A DNA stretch of 62,659 nucleotides from Bacteroidales bacterium (GCA_017469425.1 JAFUGJ010000007.1:1-62659), one strand, 5' to 3'; shown: positions 17,676 to 26,392, numbered from the stretch's first letter. Notes: a model not told the origin generated them from the letters alone. Numbers and translations: made by a program.

Positions 17676-18448
17676 CCCTCTATCCAAATGTCAAGCTGAA
17701 TCTGGGCCTGCGGGTGCTGGGAAAGCGCAGTGACGGTTTTCACGAGCTGGAAACCCTGTTCGTGCCCTATTACGGGTGGAAGGATGAACTTACCATTGTT
17801 CCTTCCGAGCGTTTTTCCATTGCGATAGAAGGCCCGAGTTACACGGGCTGGAATCCTTCTGCCGACCTTTGTGCCAAGGCGTGGAAACTGTTGGAGGCCG
17901 AATTCGGAATCGACAGCGTCGCCATCCATCTTTTCAAGAACTCCCCGGTCGGTGCAGGTCTCGGAGGCGGGTCGGCTGATGCAGCCTTTGCGCTGATGGC
18001 TCTCAACGACATATTCTCCCTTGGTCTTGACAAAGCCGGGCTTGCGGAACGGGCCGCGATGCTGGGCTCCGACTGTGCATTCTTCATCTACAACCGGCCC
18101 ATGCTTGCACGCGGACGGGGTGAGGTGCTGGAAGCTTTCGACTTGGATTTGAGCTCTTACCGCATAATCGTGGAAGTACCCCGGGAGATTACCGTGAGCA
18201 CCAGGGAGGCTTATGCCGGGGTGGATGCCGCCCTTTCCGGCGAAGCTCATGCCGGAACATCCCTTCCGGAAATCCTCTCCCTTCCGCCGGAGCAGTGGCG
18301 CGGGTGTCTTGTAAACGATTTCGAACCCTCCGTTTTCGCGCTTCATCCCGAAATAGCTTCGCTTAAGGAAAAAATGTATGCTGAAGGGGCCTTGTATGCC
18401 GCAATGTCCGGCTCAGGTTCTGCCGTTTTCGGTATATTTGCAAAATGA
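17672..18448 (+). CDS. ispE: 4-diphosphocytidyl-2-C-methyl-D-erythritol kinase
   Basis: A 258-residue GHMP kinase of the MEP isoprenoid pathway; it phosphorylates CDP-ME at the 2-hydroxyl. Marks are YPNVKLNLGLRVLGKRSDGFHEL (substrate Lys), PVGAGLGGGSADAAFAL (ATP loop), GSDCAFF with the catalytic Asp, and AMSGSGSAVFGIF near the C-terminus. It overlaps sufD and the next gene by 4 nt each. ispF is elsewhere, at 52.2 kb. Sitting directly after suf is notable because IspG/H are Fe-S enzymes, but this link is inference. Confidence 0.95.
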   Translation: MTLYPNVKLNLGLRVLGKRSDGFHELETLFVPYYGWKDELTIVPSERFSIAIEGPSYTGWNPSADLCAKAWKLLEAEFGIDSVAIHLFKNSPVGAGLGGGSADAAFALMALNDIFSLGLDKAGLAERAAMLGSDCAFFIYNRPMLARGRGEVLEAFDLDLSSYRIIVEVPREITVSTREAYAGVDAALSGEAHAGTSLPEILSLPPEQWRGCLVNDFEPSVFALHPEIASLKEKMYAEGALYAAMSGSGSAVFGIFAK

Positions 18449-21024
18449 AGCTGAAACCGTCATGCATCCTTTTGGCCGTCCTGATGTTTGTGCACATGTC
18501 CGCAGGAGCGCAAACCACCAAGGTCAGGGGGCGTGTGACCGATGAGCAAGGTGAGGGCATTCCTTTCGTCGGAGTTTATTTTGTCGGCACCACCACAGGC
18601 ATTACTACCGACCTCGAAGGCTGTTACAATCTTGAGAGCAAAGACCTTACCGCTACCGTACTTGTAGCTCAGCTGCTCGGTTACGACCCTGTTGGCAAGC
18701 AGATTCATCCGGGGCAGTTCAACGAAGTGGATTTCGTTCTCCGGCTGACTGACAACCGCCTTACCGGCGCCAAGGTGAAGGCGGACAACAAAAAGGCGAA
18801 GGCCCTGCTTGCAAACATCCAGAAGCACCGAGACCGCAACGACCCCGAAAACCATCCGGAATATACCTGCGAAATCTACAATAAAATCGAGCTGGACCTG
18901 ACCCACCCCAAAGAACAGCTTTCCGGCAGGCGCTTCGACCGGAATTTCGGCTTCGTGTTCGATTATGTGGATACTTCCGCCGTGTCGGGAGTGCCGTATC
19001 TGCCGGTGATGATATCCGAGACCGTGGCTTCCCGCACTCATCGGCGCAGTCCTGAATCCAACTCCGAGCGTATCATTGCCAACCGCATTTCCGGAATCGA
19101 CGCCGATGCCAACAACATGCTCAGCCAGTTTACGGGCTCCATGCATCAGAAGGTCAACTTCTACAACCCGTACATCAGCGCTTTCGATGTGCAGTTCCCT
19201 TCGCCCATTCAGGAGGGAGGACTGATGTTCTACAACTATTACATCATCGATTCGCTCATGGTGGACGGGCGCAAGACACTACTGGTGCGTTATCATCCGA
19301 AAGCCCTTGTGAGCGTTCCCGCCTTCGACGGCGAAATGCGCATTGATGCCGAGGACTATGCAATCCGCAGCATCCATGCAAACATGAAGAATACCACAAA
19401 TGTCAACTGGCTGCGCGACCTGGTCATAGATGCGGAATACGAAAGGCAGGCCGACTCTACATGGTTTTATAAATCCGACAGGCTATATGCCGACTTGTCG
19501 CTGTCGCTGCGGGATTCATCCAGGATGCTGTCTTTCATCGGGCGCAAGGAGATAGTGTATTCGAAGGTGGAATTCAGCTATTCGGGCAAGCCCGATGCCG
19601 CCCTGGTGAAGGTTTCGGCCGATGCAGGCAACAAGGATGAAAGCTTCTGGGATTCCTCCCGTCCGGTTCCTCTGACCGAGAAGGAAAGGGAGGTGTATGA
19701 GATGGTTGAAAAAGTCAAGACCGTGCCCGCCTACCGTTCATTGTACGACATTGTGTACACCGCCATCAATGGTTACTATGAAGTGGGGAAAATCGGATAT
19801 GGGCCATACTTCAAGCTTATCAGCCACAACAACATGGAAGGATGGCGCCCGCAGTTTGGGATGCGCACCTCCAAGGAGTTCAGCAGGAAGGACAGGTTTA
19901 CCGTTTACGGAGCCTTCGGCCTGCGCGACAAAACCCCCAAGGGAGGTTTAACCTGGGAGCACCTGTGGAGCCGTGAGCCCGAGCGCAAGCTCACCCTGAA
20001 GGCGCGTTACGATGTCAATCAGCTTGGCAGCAGTCCGAATGCCTTCACGGAGGGAAATATCTTCGGAACCATTTTCGGGGCCAGCCACGGGGCTCGCCTG
20101 GCAATGATGTCGTCGTTCTCCGGCAACTACAAGCACGAAGTTACGAACTCTTTCAATATAGAGGCGGGCTTCGATTTCAGGCGCTATTATCCAAACAACA
20201 AGGAGTGGCTCGACCCGGTGAAGCAGGTTCCCATGCTCACGCCGTCTTCGGTTTCGGCAGGAAGCGTGGCTTCCAACGAATTCTACCTGGCTGCGTTGTA
20301 CTGCAAGGACTTGGTGGTGAACCGCGGGCTCTTTACCAAATCCTATGTCCATTCAAAATATCCTACCATAACGCTGAGCCTGGCAGGGTCGCTTCAGGGC
20401 CTGCGGAAGGACGACTACAGTTACTTCCGCCCGGAACTCACTTTCCGCTGGAGCCCGCGCATCCCTCCTTTCGGCGTATCGCGGATATATGCCGCAGCCG
20501 GACGGATTATCGGCACCGTGCCCTATCCCATGCTCCATTTCCACGAAGGCAACAGTTCGTATATCTACGACAGGCTGTCCTTTGCCTGCATGGATTACAT
20601 GGAATTCGTGTCCGACAGCTGGGTGTCGGTTTTCTATACCCACTGCTTCAACGGGTTCTTCCTCGGAACCATCCCGCTTATCCGCAGGCTTGGCTGGCGC
20701 GAAGAATTTACTTTCAGGGCTACCTGGGGCTCGCTTTCCGACCGCAACAACGGAAACCTCGCAGTCGTGCCCGCAAGCGAAATGACCGCCCCGCTGATTT
20801 TCCCGGCAGGAACTTCCTCGCTCGGAGGTATCCCCTACATCGAATTCGGCGCGGGTGTTTCAAATATCCTCAAATTCATCCGGGTAGATTGCTTCTGGCG
20901 TGCCACCCATCGCGATGAGCGCGTGGTGGTGATAGAATCCGAGTCCGAACTTGGGCAGAAGGTCCTGGGCAAACTCAAGACTTCGAACTTTGCGGTGAAA
21001 ATCGGGGCGGAGTTTAAGTTCTAA
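18445..21024 (+). CDS. DUF5686 outer-membrane protein with carboxypeptidase-like regulatory domain
   Basis: An 859-residue envelope protein. The signal peptide ends near SAGAQ (residue 22). A CarboxypepD-regulatory/DUF4480-like beta-sandwich (VRGRVTDEQGEGIPFVGVYFVGTTTGITTD) is at about 25-110. The large remainder matches the DUF5686 layout: the EIYNKIELDL region, SETVASRTHRRSPESN and a long C-terminal beta-barrel ending FAVKIGAEFKF. The family is widespread in Bacteroidota, is thought to be an outer-membrane barrel, and has no assigned function. The 4-nt overlap with ispE puts it in the suf-ispE operon. Confidence 0.85.
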   Translation: MKLKPSCILLAVLMFVHMSAGAQTTKVRGRVTDEQGEGIPFVGVYFVGTTTGITTDLEGCYNLESKDLTATVLVAQLLGYDPVGKQIHPGQFNEVDFVLRLTDNRLTGAKVKADNKKAKALLANIQKHRDRNDPENHPEYTCEIYNKIELDLTHPKEQLSGRRFDRNFGFVFDYVDTSAVSGVPYLPVMISETVASRTHRRSPESNSERIIANRISGIDADANNMLSQFTGSMHQKVNFYNPYISAFDVQFPSPIQEGGLMFYNYYIIDSLMVDGRKTLLVRYHPKALVSVPAFDGEMRIDAEDYAIRSIHANMKNTTNVNWLRDLVIDAEYERQADSTWFYKSDRLYADLSLSLRDSSRMLSFIGRKEIVYSKVEFSYSGKPDAALVKVSADAGNKDESFWDSSRPVPLTEKEREVYEMVEKVKTVPAYRSLYDIVYTAINGYYEVGKIGYGPYFKLISHNNMEGWRPQFGMRTSKEFSRKDRFTVYGAFGLRDKTPKGGLTWEHLWSREPERKLTLKARYDVNQLGSSPNAFTEGNIFGTIFGASHGARLAMMSSFSGNYKHEVTNSFNIEAGFDFRRYYPNNKEWLDPVKQVPMLTPSSVSAGSVASNEFYLAALYCKDLVVNRGLFTKSYVHSKYPTITLSLAGSLQGLRKDDYSYFRPELTFRWSPRIPPFGVSRIYAAAGRIIGTVPYPMLHFHEGNSSYIYDRLSFACMDYMEFVSDSWVSVFYTHCFNGFFLGTIPLIRRLGWREEFTFRATWGSLSDRNNGNLAVVPASEMTAPLIFPAGTSSLGGIPYIEFGAGVSNILKFIRVDCFWRATHRDERVVVIESESELGQKVLGKLKTSNFAVKIGAEFKF

Positions 21025-21491
21025 TATAGTCCGTCGGGGAGATTCAGAAAGAGGGTGCGGCTCTGAGGTTCAGCGTTTTCGATAAAATCCTCATGCAGCG
21101 GGATGAGAACCTCGCTGCCGTTCACTTCAACATACAGGCAGGGATTGCCGGGAATGTCCTCCAGGCCCGTGCATCTGCCGATTTCGTGTCCGTGGTCGAT
21201 GATGGTCCAGCCGGTAAAATCGGGCTCTTCGTCTTCTTCAAGTTCCGCATCGGCATAAATCGTTCGCCCTGCTATTTCTTCTGCATCGTCGAGGGAGAGA
21301 ATATCGTTGAGGTGAAGTACATATCTGCCGCCTTTAGGCTGGCAATCGAGAATAAAGAAAGGAACCTGAAGCCCATCGAAGATGATGAACACAGGTTCCT
21401 TGAAATTCAGGCTTTCGAGTTCGACGGTGCTGCTCACAAGCACGCCCCCGTCGGTTCCGAAAGACTTGAGGACTTTTGCAACGGCAAGCAT
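21021..21491 (-). CDS. rimM: Ribosome maturation factor RimM
   Basis: A 156-residue 16S rRNA processing factor that binds ribosomal protein S19 during 30S maturation. It has the N-terminal VLKSFGTDGGVLVSS strand (usual GxxGWVKV region), a YVLHLNDILSLDDAEEIAGRTIYA segment, and the C-terminal PRC-like barrel ending LIPLHEDFIE. It shares 1 nt with rpsP (TAATG) and is co-transcribed with it. Its 3' end overlaps the convergent DUF5686 gene by 4 nt. Confidence 0.9.
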   Translation of the reverse strand: MLAVAKVLKSFGTDGGVLVSSTVELESLNFKEPVFIIFDGLQVPFFILDCQPKGGRYVLHLNDILSLDDAEEIAGRTIYADAELEEDEEPDFTGWTIIDHGHEIGRCTGLEDIPGNPCLYVEVNGSEVLIPLHEDFIENAEPQSRTLFLNLPDGLY

Positions 21492-22021
21492 TATGCCTCT
21501 GCGGGAGCCTCGGCAGCCTCTTCTGCAGGAGCCTCTGCGGCTTCGGCCTGCTTGGCGGCGAGCTCGGCAGCCTTCTTTGCAAGAGCTTCTGCGCGGGCTT
21601 CCTTAACCTTGGTTTCCTCAGCCTTGGCAGCCTTCTTGGCCTCGATGGCGGCGTTGGTAATAGCCGACTTCTTGGCAGCTACCTTTGCATCCTTTTCAGC
21701 CTTCCATGCATTCCATTTTGCATCAGCCTGCTCCTGAGTGAGGGCACCCTTGGCAATGCCACCGTTGAGGTGCTTGCGAAGGAGGACTCCTTCATAGGAG
21801 AGGATGCGGCGGCAGACCAGAGTGGGTTCTGCACCTACATTCAGCCAGGCAAGAGCGCGGTCTGCCTTGAGAACGATGGTAGCAGGGTCGGTGTTGGGAT
21901 TGTACGAGCCAATCTGCTCGATGAAGCGACCGTCACGCGGTGCGCGGGTGTCAGCAACTACGATGTCGAAGAAAGCGTAATTCTTCTTTCCGTGGCGCTG
22001 AAGGCGAATTTTTACAGCCAT
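21491..22021 (-). CDS. rpsP: 30S ribosomal protein S16 with Ala/Lys/Glu-rich tail
   Basis: A 176-residue S16. The conserved core ([47 protein letters not shown]) fills about the first 85 residues. A charged, Ala-rich tail follows (residues 95-176, for example [18 protein letters not shown]), as seen in several Bacteroidota. It is the first gene of the rpsP-rimM operon. The transcript has a 52-nt leader with a hairpin. Confidence 0.95.
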   Translation of the reverse strand: MAVKIRLQRHGKKNYAFFDIVVADTRAPRDGRFIEQIGSYNPNTDPATIVLKADRALAWLNVGAEPTLVCRRILSYEGVLLRKHLNGGIAKGALTQEQADAKWNAWKAEKDAKVAAKKSAITNAAIEAKKAAKAEETKVKEARAEALAKKAAELAAKQAEAAEAPAEEAAEAPAEA

Positions 22022-22052
22022 TTTACTTTGTTTTTGAAGTTAATACAATTTT

Positions 22053-22069
22053 CCCCTAACCCGTAGGGG
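22053..22069 (-). other. Hairpin in the rpsP leader
   Basis: CCCCTA and TAGGGG form a 6-bp stem around a 5-nt loop, between the -7 element and the rpsP ATG. It could be a leader structure for ribosomal feedback, but nothing proves that. Confidence 0.35.
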
Positions 22070-22073
22070 GCTG

Positions 22074-22081
22074 CAAATATA
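22074..22081 (-). promoter_or_regulatory. -7 element of rpsP-rimM
   Basis: Minus-strand TATATTTG, 52 nt upstream of the rpsP ATG, giving one of the few clear leaders in this window. Confidence 0.5.
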
Positions 22082-22098
22082 AATATTTTTTCCGAAAA

Positions 22099-22130
22099 TT
22101 TTGTGTTTTCCAGAATTATCTCTATTTTTG
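22099..22130 (+). promoter_or_regulatory. Promoter of tRNA-Leu
   Basis: -33 TTTTG at 22099-22103 and -7 TATTTTTG at 22123-22130, 19 nt apart, ending 17 nt before the mature tRNA. Confidence 0.65.
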
Positions 22131-22147
22131 CAATCCCAAAATACAAC

Positions 22148-22230
22148 GCGGTAGTGGTGAAATGGTAGACACGCTACTTTGAGGGGGTAGTGGGCATTGG
22201 CCTGTGTGAGTTCGACTCTCACCTACCGCA
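22148..22230 (+). tRNA. tRNA-Leu (anticodon GAG)
   Basis: An 83-nt class II tRNA. The acceptor stem GCGGTAG pairs with CTACCGC; the anticodon stem CTACT/GGTAG has loop TTGAGGG (GAG at positions 34-36); there is a long variable arm and a T-arm GTGAG-TTCGACT-CTCAC. No CCA is encoded. The last seven bases belong to the 46-bp repeat that bounds the integrated element, so the element sits at the tRNA 3' end and the tRNA stays intact. Confidence 0.95.
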
Positions 22231-23763
22231 CAAGGAGACAAGTTCGCAAGGGCTTGTCTCTTTTGTTTTTGTGTAAGTGGTTGAGTATTTGTGCATTAAG
22301 TCGAAAAATTCGTTCTTGTTTTCAGTTCGATAATCGCAAATTTGCTTATCCCAAAATATACCTTCCGGAAATACTAATTTTTGAATATCCTGCTTGATTT
22401 CAAGGCTACCATTTTTCCACAAACTGCTTATATTTGAGGCTGTTGCGATAATCGTAGGAATAATTGAATTTGAGTTCGACAATTTCTGGTGCCAATATCC
22501 TAATTCTGTTTCAAGCCCTTCTTTTCTCTTCAGAAGTTCCCTGTTTCCTATCTCATAAACATCTTTGCTTATTTCTCCTAATGCTCTGCGAAGTGCCATG
22601 CTTTGCAATTGGTTGTCAATTTCGGATAATTGTCTGCGAAGGTTGGTGCGCTCGTTTATGGCAACCTCGTTGTACTGGTCAAGAAGGCTTTTTAGGGTAT
22701 CACTGAACTCGACAAGAGTTTCCGGCTCCATATTGAAACCTTTCAGCATCTCATAATACTTATCATGCATAACAGAGCAAGGCACATTGGTTCCGCACTT
22801 GGGGGAATTGCATTTATAATAATGGTAATCTACGATGCCGTGCTTTGTTCTTTTGTGCTTGGTATAGGATGTGAATGCATGGCTGTCCAAGGCACAAAAC
22901 AAGTGCCCGGTCAGCGGCAGTTCAGGTTTTTTCTTGGCGTGCTTGTATTTGCCGGTCTTCCCGGACAGTATCTGCTGCACCTTCAGGAAGTCCAGATAGG
23001 AAACCGTAGGCTCTATCTGGCCGTCTATAGGGTTGTAGTTTGTAGCTTTGTGCTTAATCTTTCCGGCATAGAAAGGATTTGTCAGTATTTGGTGAAGGCG
23101 CTGCTGCGAAAGATCCAGACCATGGGCGCTGAGACGCTTGAGTATTTCAGTACCGGCAACTCCCTGTAATTTCCATATAAATGCCTTTTTAAGCAGCTTG
23201 CCATTCTCGTTGAGGTGACATTCGGTGCTTCTGCTCTTGCCCGTCTTATAGTATCCAAAAGGTGCTTTAAGCACCCATGCACCAGCACGCAGGCAGTCCT
23301 CTTTTCCGGTAACAAACTTGTCGGTTCGGTTTTGGTTGTCCAGTTCTGCAAAAGAAAGGGTGTTTTGTGCCATCATCATTCCTTCTTTTGTCCGAGTATC
23401 CAAACCAAATTTTGCAGCGGTAACGATTATTCCCATCTCGCGCATCTCATGAAGCATTTTAATCGCTTGCCAAGAACAACGGGAGAATCTGTCAAATTCA
23501 GACACGAGCACCGTGCTGACAGCTGGTGTTTTCTTAACGAAATCCACCATCTGTTTAATCATTTTGCCTGGTGTTTGGGCGCTCTCATGCTTGCCGCCAA
23601 AATCTCCACCCTCAAGAATGATGAATTCGTTGTGCTCGGCATACTCCCGGCAAATGCGTTTCTGGCTTTCGAGACTACCGCCATTATCTTCTTGGTACTT
23701 TGTGGAGACTCTGGTCCATATAACAGCGTTCTTTCCCGGTCGAATGTTTTTATAATCTATCAT
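22219..23763 (-). CDS. Large serine integrase of the integrated element
   Basis: A 514-residue large serine recombinase. The resolvase domain has AVIWTRVSTKYQ with the nucleophilic Ser, then LVSEFDRFSR and the TLSFAELDNQNRTDK helix. The recombinase domain follows (GAWVLKAPFGYYKTGK, LTNPFYAGKIKHK), then a zinc ribbon (HLFCALDSHAF...KCNSPKCGTNVPC) and a coiled-coil tail. Its last dozen codons lie inside the 46-bp att repeat, and the TGA stop is inside tRNA-Leu on the opposite strand. A strong AGGAGG ribosome-binding site 7 nt before the ATG is unlike the host genes. It should integrate and excise the element. Confidence 0.93.
   Translation of the reverse strand: MIDYKNIRPGKNAVIWTRVSTKYQEDNGGSLESQKRICREYAEHNEFIILEGGDFGGKHESAQTPGKMIKQMVDFVKKTPAVSTVLVSEFDRFSRCSWQAIKMLHEMREMGIIVTAAKFGLDTRTKEGMMMAQNTLSFAELDNQNRTDKFVTGKEDCLRAGAWVLKAPFGYYKTGKSRSTECHLNENGKLLKKAFIWKLQGVAGTEILKRLSAHGLDLSQQRLHQILTNPFYAGKIKHKATNYNPIDGQIEPTVSYLDFLKVQQILSGKTGKYKHAKKKPELPLTGHLFCALDSHAFTSYTKHKRTKHGIVDYHYYKCNSPKCGTNVPCSVMHDKYYEMLKGFNMEPETLVEFSDTLKSLLDQYNEVAINERTNLRRQLSEIDNQLQSMALRRALGEISKDVYEIGNRELLKRKEGLETELGYWHQKLSNSNSIIPTIIATASNISSLWKNGSLEIKQDIQKLVFPEGIFWDKQICDYRTENKNEFFDLMHKYSTTYTKTKETSPCELVSLCGR
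22224..22269 (+). repeat. att direct repeat, left copy (attL)
   Basis: A 46-bp sequence identical to 28810-28855. It spans the last seven bases of tRNA-Leu and the complete tRNA terminator hairpin with most of its T tract. The bases just outside differ (C before, T after). Confidence 0.95.
22235..22270 (+). terminator. Terminator of tRNA-Leu
   Basis: A perfect 8-bp stem GAGACAAG/CTTGTCTC with a 10-nt loop, followed by TTTTGTTTTT. Confidence 0.85.
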
Positions 23764-23968
23764 AGTGCGCCCTCCTCATTTAATGCTTTGATGGTAATCT
23801 TGAATAGATTTTGAATGAAATTTAGAATTGTTTCTTTGTCTTGTGAATTTTGAATAGTTTTAATATTAAACATTGATGCGTTTGGTTACTGCTCGCCAGC
23901 AGAGATTATCGACTCTCACGAGCTTCTGTTCCAAACATATAAGAAATTTTTTTATTGTTTCAGAATAA

Positions 23969-24601
23969 TCAAACGATGAATTGGGATTTAATTTTCCGGA
24001 GGGTGTTGATGCTGGTTGAGGTGATAGCGCTGACATTTCGGAGACTCAGCCCTTTCCGGAGCAGCTTGAGTTCATTTTGGTACTGAGCCCTCATTTGCTC
24101 GCCAGTCTTCCGGTAACCAACCCTTCTTCCCACCCGGCCACCGAGGCTGCGGTAGTGGTTGTAGCCGCTCTCCATTCGTGATCGGATCAACGAGCGCTCC
24201 ATTGAATTAAATTGAGCAAGAATCCCGAGAACGAGTTGGGCAATAGGGTTCGGGGTTCCGTTGGGAAGCAGGGTTTCCAGCCCATTTTGGTGGATATAGA
24301 CACTGATTTTCTTTTCTGTAAGAGCCTCAACGATGGAAAGGAAATCCACCGCCCGGCGTGACAGGCGACTGCACTCATAGATAAGAACCTTATCAACATG
24401 ATGCTCCTCAATGTAAGCCAGCAGTTCCACCAGAGCTTCCCTTTCCTCAACCTTCTTAGCACCGCTTATTTTTTCGGAGAACTCTTTCACCACCTGATAC
24501 CCCATGCGGTCAGCATACTGCCTAAGCTCCGATATCTGACGATCATATTCCTGCCCTTGGGTGCTTACCCGAGCGTAGATACATGTTTTTATTCTTTCCA
24601 T
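23969..24601 (-). CDS. Small serine recombinase (resolvase/invertase)
   Basis: A 210-residue recombinase. The catalytic domain has CIYARVSTQGQ with the nucleophilic Ser, KVLIYECSRLSR with the active-site Arg pair, and LGILAQFNSMERSLIRSRMESG (dimer helix E). A short C-terminal HTH region (LLRKGLSLRNVSAITSTSINTLRKIKS) binds DNA. The ATG at 24601 is preferred over a TTG three codons upstream. It lies 205 bp upstream of the integrase on the same strand. It may resolve dimers or invert a segment; no obvious target site pair is visible. Confidence 0.9.
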   Translation of the reverse strand: MERIKTCIYARVSTQGQEYDRQISELRQYADRMGYQVVKEFSEKISGAKKVEEREALVELLAYIEEHHVDKVLIYECSRLSRRAVDFLSIVEALTEKKISVYIHQNGLETLLPNGTPNPIAQLVLGILAQFNSMERSLIRSRMESGYNHYRSLGGRVGRRVGYRKTGEQMRAQYQNELKLLRKGLSLRNVSAITSTSINTLRKIKSQFIV

Positions 24602-24756
24602 TTGATCCAAAAAATTGATTTATATTAAGGATATACCTCGTTACAAATATACATATAAATCAAGTTGCATCCAAATATATTTTGCCTTATATTAATGACT
24701 TATCCGACATTTTTTGATTTTTATGTATATTTAACGAAATTTTGACACCAAAGACT
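24602..24756. promoter_or_regulatory. AT-rich divergent control region of the element
   Basis: A 155-bp non-coding stretch between the resolvase (minus) and the XRE gene (plus). It has a minus-strand -7 element TATATTTG at 24644-24651 and two copies of TTATATTAA (24620-24628 and 24687-24695), which could be operator half-sites for the XRE protein or recombination sub-sites. Confidence 0.4.
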
Positions 24757-25047
24757 ATGGCTACGATTGATACAATTCGCGACAATGTATTGTTTTACTG
24801 CCGGGAACAGAAACTGACCCAGCGAAAACTGGCGAAGAAACTTAATATGCAAGAGGCCGCCCTGTCTCGAGCTCTATCGGGAAACCCTGAACTCAAAACG
24901 ATTGAAAGGATCGCTGACGCGCTGGGCGTTCCGGTTAAAGCACTATTTCATGAGTTGAGAACTGTTGAGGGTTATGTTTCTGTTAATGGAAAGCTTCAGC
25001 GCTTCTTCACCAAGGATGAACTCCTTACAATGATCTCGAAGCAGTAA
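24757..25047 (+). CDS. XRE-family transcriptional regulator
   Basis: A 96-residue protein. Residues 1-60 form a Cro/C1-type HTH: LTQRKLAKKLNMQEAALSRALSGNPELKTIERIADALGVPVKALF. The remaining 35 residues (VEGYVSVNGKLQRFFTKDEL) form a short beta/alpha tail. It probably represses the divergent resolvase and itself. The ATG at 24757 is chosen over a TTG five codons earlier. Confidence 0.85.
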   Translation: MATIDTIRDNVLFYCREQKLTQRKLAKKLNMQEAALSRALSGNPELKTIERIADALGVPVKALFHELRTVEGYVSVNGKLQRFFTKDELLTMISKQ

Positions 25048-25415
25048 TTCTACATGACCAGTGAAGATTGAAATTTGGTCACATTCTTGGAATTTTTAAA
25101 ATAAGTTTTTATTTTTGATGCGCCATCGCAAGGTGGCGTACATATTAGCGAAAGTGTTTTCGCAGTCCTCTCTGGGAAATTAGCAGTTTCATGAGAAAGA
25201 AGGGCTTCGATGATTCTTTCCGCTCGTGCATTGGTTATGTGCGCTTATTCCCCATTTCGGGGCGGTGCTTCATATAATGCCGAGTGTGAAGTATCCGTAG
25301 TTATATTTCTTTCAAGGCGCTGCTAAGCCTCCCGGAGAATAAGCGAAAGGGGCTTCACACTTTTGTTTTGTTATCCGTCCAAGGAGCCCAGCGGAACAAT
25401 ATTATTATTTACAAC
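25048..25415. other. Structured non-coding region in the element
   Basis: 368 bp with no convincing gene. It has several inverted repeats: CGCCA/TGGCG (25121-25138), GCGAAA/TTTCGC (25148-25163), CCCC/GGGG (25250-25262) and a spaced 9-bp pair AGTGTGAAG/CTTCACACT (25283-25291 and 25353-25361), the last followed by TTTTGTTTTG. Dense hairpins fit a rolling-circle replication or transfer origin, or a structured RNA ending in a terminator. The choice cannot be made by eye. Confidence 0.4.
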
Positions 25416-25583
25416 ATGAAAAGTGCTTATCGTGTCTCTTACCGAGTAAACAACACATTTACCCAAAGGGTGCTACAACTTGATGGTCCGTCCGAAAGTC
25501 AAGCAATGTATGAACTTAAGCGTTCCGGTGCTCTTCCCAATGGTGCAACAGTTATCATTCTTGATATTGAGCCGGCTTATTAG
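25416..25583 (+). CDS. Small protein of unknown function
   Basis: 55 residues beginning MKSAYRVSYRVNNTF and containing QAMYELKRSGALPNGATVIILDIEP. Alternating basic and hydrophobic residues suggest a small beta-alpha-beta fold. No family is recognised. It is the first of a run of five small same-strand genes (25.4-26.9 kb) and probably shares their transcript. Confidence 0.55.
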   Translation: MKSAYRVSYRVNNTFTQRVLQLDGPSESQAMYELKRSGALPNGATVIILDIEPAY

Positions 25584-25609
25584 AATGTCAATTCAAATCA
25601 CCTTCGTCT

Positions 25610-25831
25610 ATGAATCAGGAGTTTGAATATCTAAAGTGTCAATATCTTGCCGCACACAAATAGCAGGAAGAGGCGTTAGCTAGTATGAGGAATAATCTCC
25701 TGGATAGAAATGGTGGTGAGGATGCTTATGTCTTTGGATATACACTTTCTAATAGAGTAATTCACATCTCCTCTTGTGACATTGAAGACTTGTTTGAAAT
25801 TAATGGCGATATGATACCTCTTCGGAAATAA
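25610..25831 (+). pseudogene. Small gene interrupted by an in-frame amber codon
   Basis: The frame opens with ATG at 25610, hits TAG at 25661-25663 after 17 codons, then continues open for 55 more codons to TAA at 25829. The sequence on both sides is protein-like: MNQEFEYLKCQYLAAHK, stop, QEEALASMRNNLLDRN, then EDAYVFGYTLSN. A single C-to-T change of CAG to TAG explains it. Read-through, or restart at the ATG at 25685, would give shorter products. No family recognised. Confidence 0.6.
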
Positions 25832-25844
25832 GGAACTAACAGTT

Positions 25845-26018
25845 ATGGATAAATTAACATTTGTGATTCCTTGTCCTCGCTGTAGTAATCCCGTATCGGT
25901 TACTGTTGAAAAAGGACATTCTGGAGGAGTTGCCGTTCATTGTCTCAAGTGCTGCAGAGCCATAAGTGTATCTTACTCATATTCAGATTCGGGATTAAAT
26001 ATTTATTCTGTTTTTTAA
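25845..26018 (+). CDS. Small zinc-ribbon-like protein
   Basis: 57 residues with two CxxC-type knuckles, CPRC near residue 10 and CLKC near residue 33, spaced as in a zinc ribbon. The C-terminal strand is SVSYSYSDSGLNIYS. It could bind nucleic acid or act as a small structural domain. It lies 13 nt after the broken gene and 26 nt before the membrane protein. Confidence 0.6.
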   Translation: MDKLTFVIPCPRCSNPVSVTVEKGHSGGVAVHCLKCCRAISVSYSYSDSGLNIYSVF

Positions 26019-26044
26019 TTTATCTTTTGACAAGAACCAGTGCA

Positions 26045-26377
26045 ATGTATTACGACGAACAAGGTAACCAAGAGTATAGTTCTCCTGACGAGAAAAGATA
26101 CTTTGAATTGATGGAAGATAATGATTCTGGTTTTCTCTTCTATCACGGATTATTTCTTATTCCCATACCGTCTGGGATAGGGCTTCTTCTCCGCGCATTG
26201 TTTTATGCCCCCGAAAAGTATTGTTGGATTACATTATCAGTTTTTCTGGTCATAATGATCCTTCTTGACATATTCTGTATATGTCGTCATCATTATAAAC
26301 TTTTTTTCACCATTCTAACTATCAGTGGATGGATTGCAGCTGCTGACATCGTACTTTTAGTTGCCATGAATAGATAA
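26045..26377 (+). CDS. Small three-TM membrane protein
   Basis: 110 residues. The N-terminus is soluble and acidic (MYYDEQGNQEYSSPDEKRYF), followed by hydrophobic segments at about 30-52, 57-77 and 84-106. The ATG at 26045 is preferred because a longer frame overlaps the zinc-ribbon gene. It lies 15 bp before the HEPN-like gene. No family recognised; a role as membrane partner in an exclusion or defence pair is only a guess from position. Confidence 0.55.
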   Translation: MYYDEQGNQEYSSPDEKRYFELMEDNDSGFLFYHGLFLIPIPSGIGLLLRALFYAPEKYCWITLSVFLVIMILLDIFCICRHHYKLFFTILTISGWIAAADIVLLVAMNR

Positions 26378-26392
26378 CGCTAAGTATTGATC

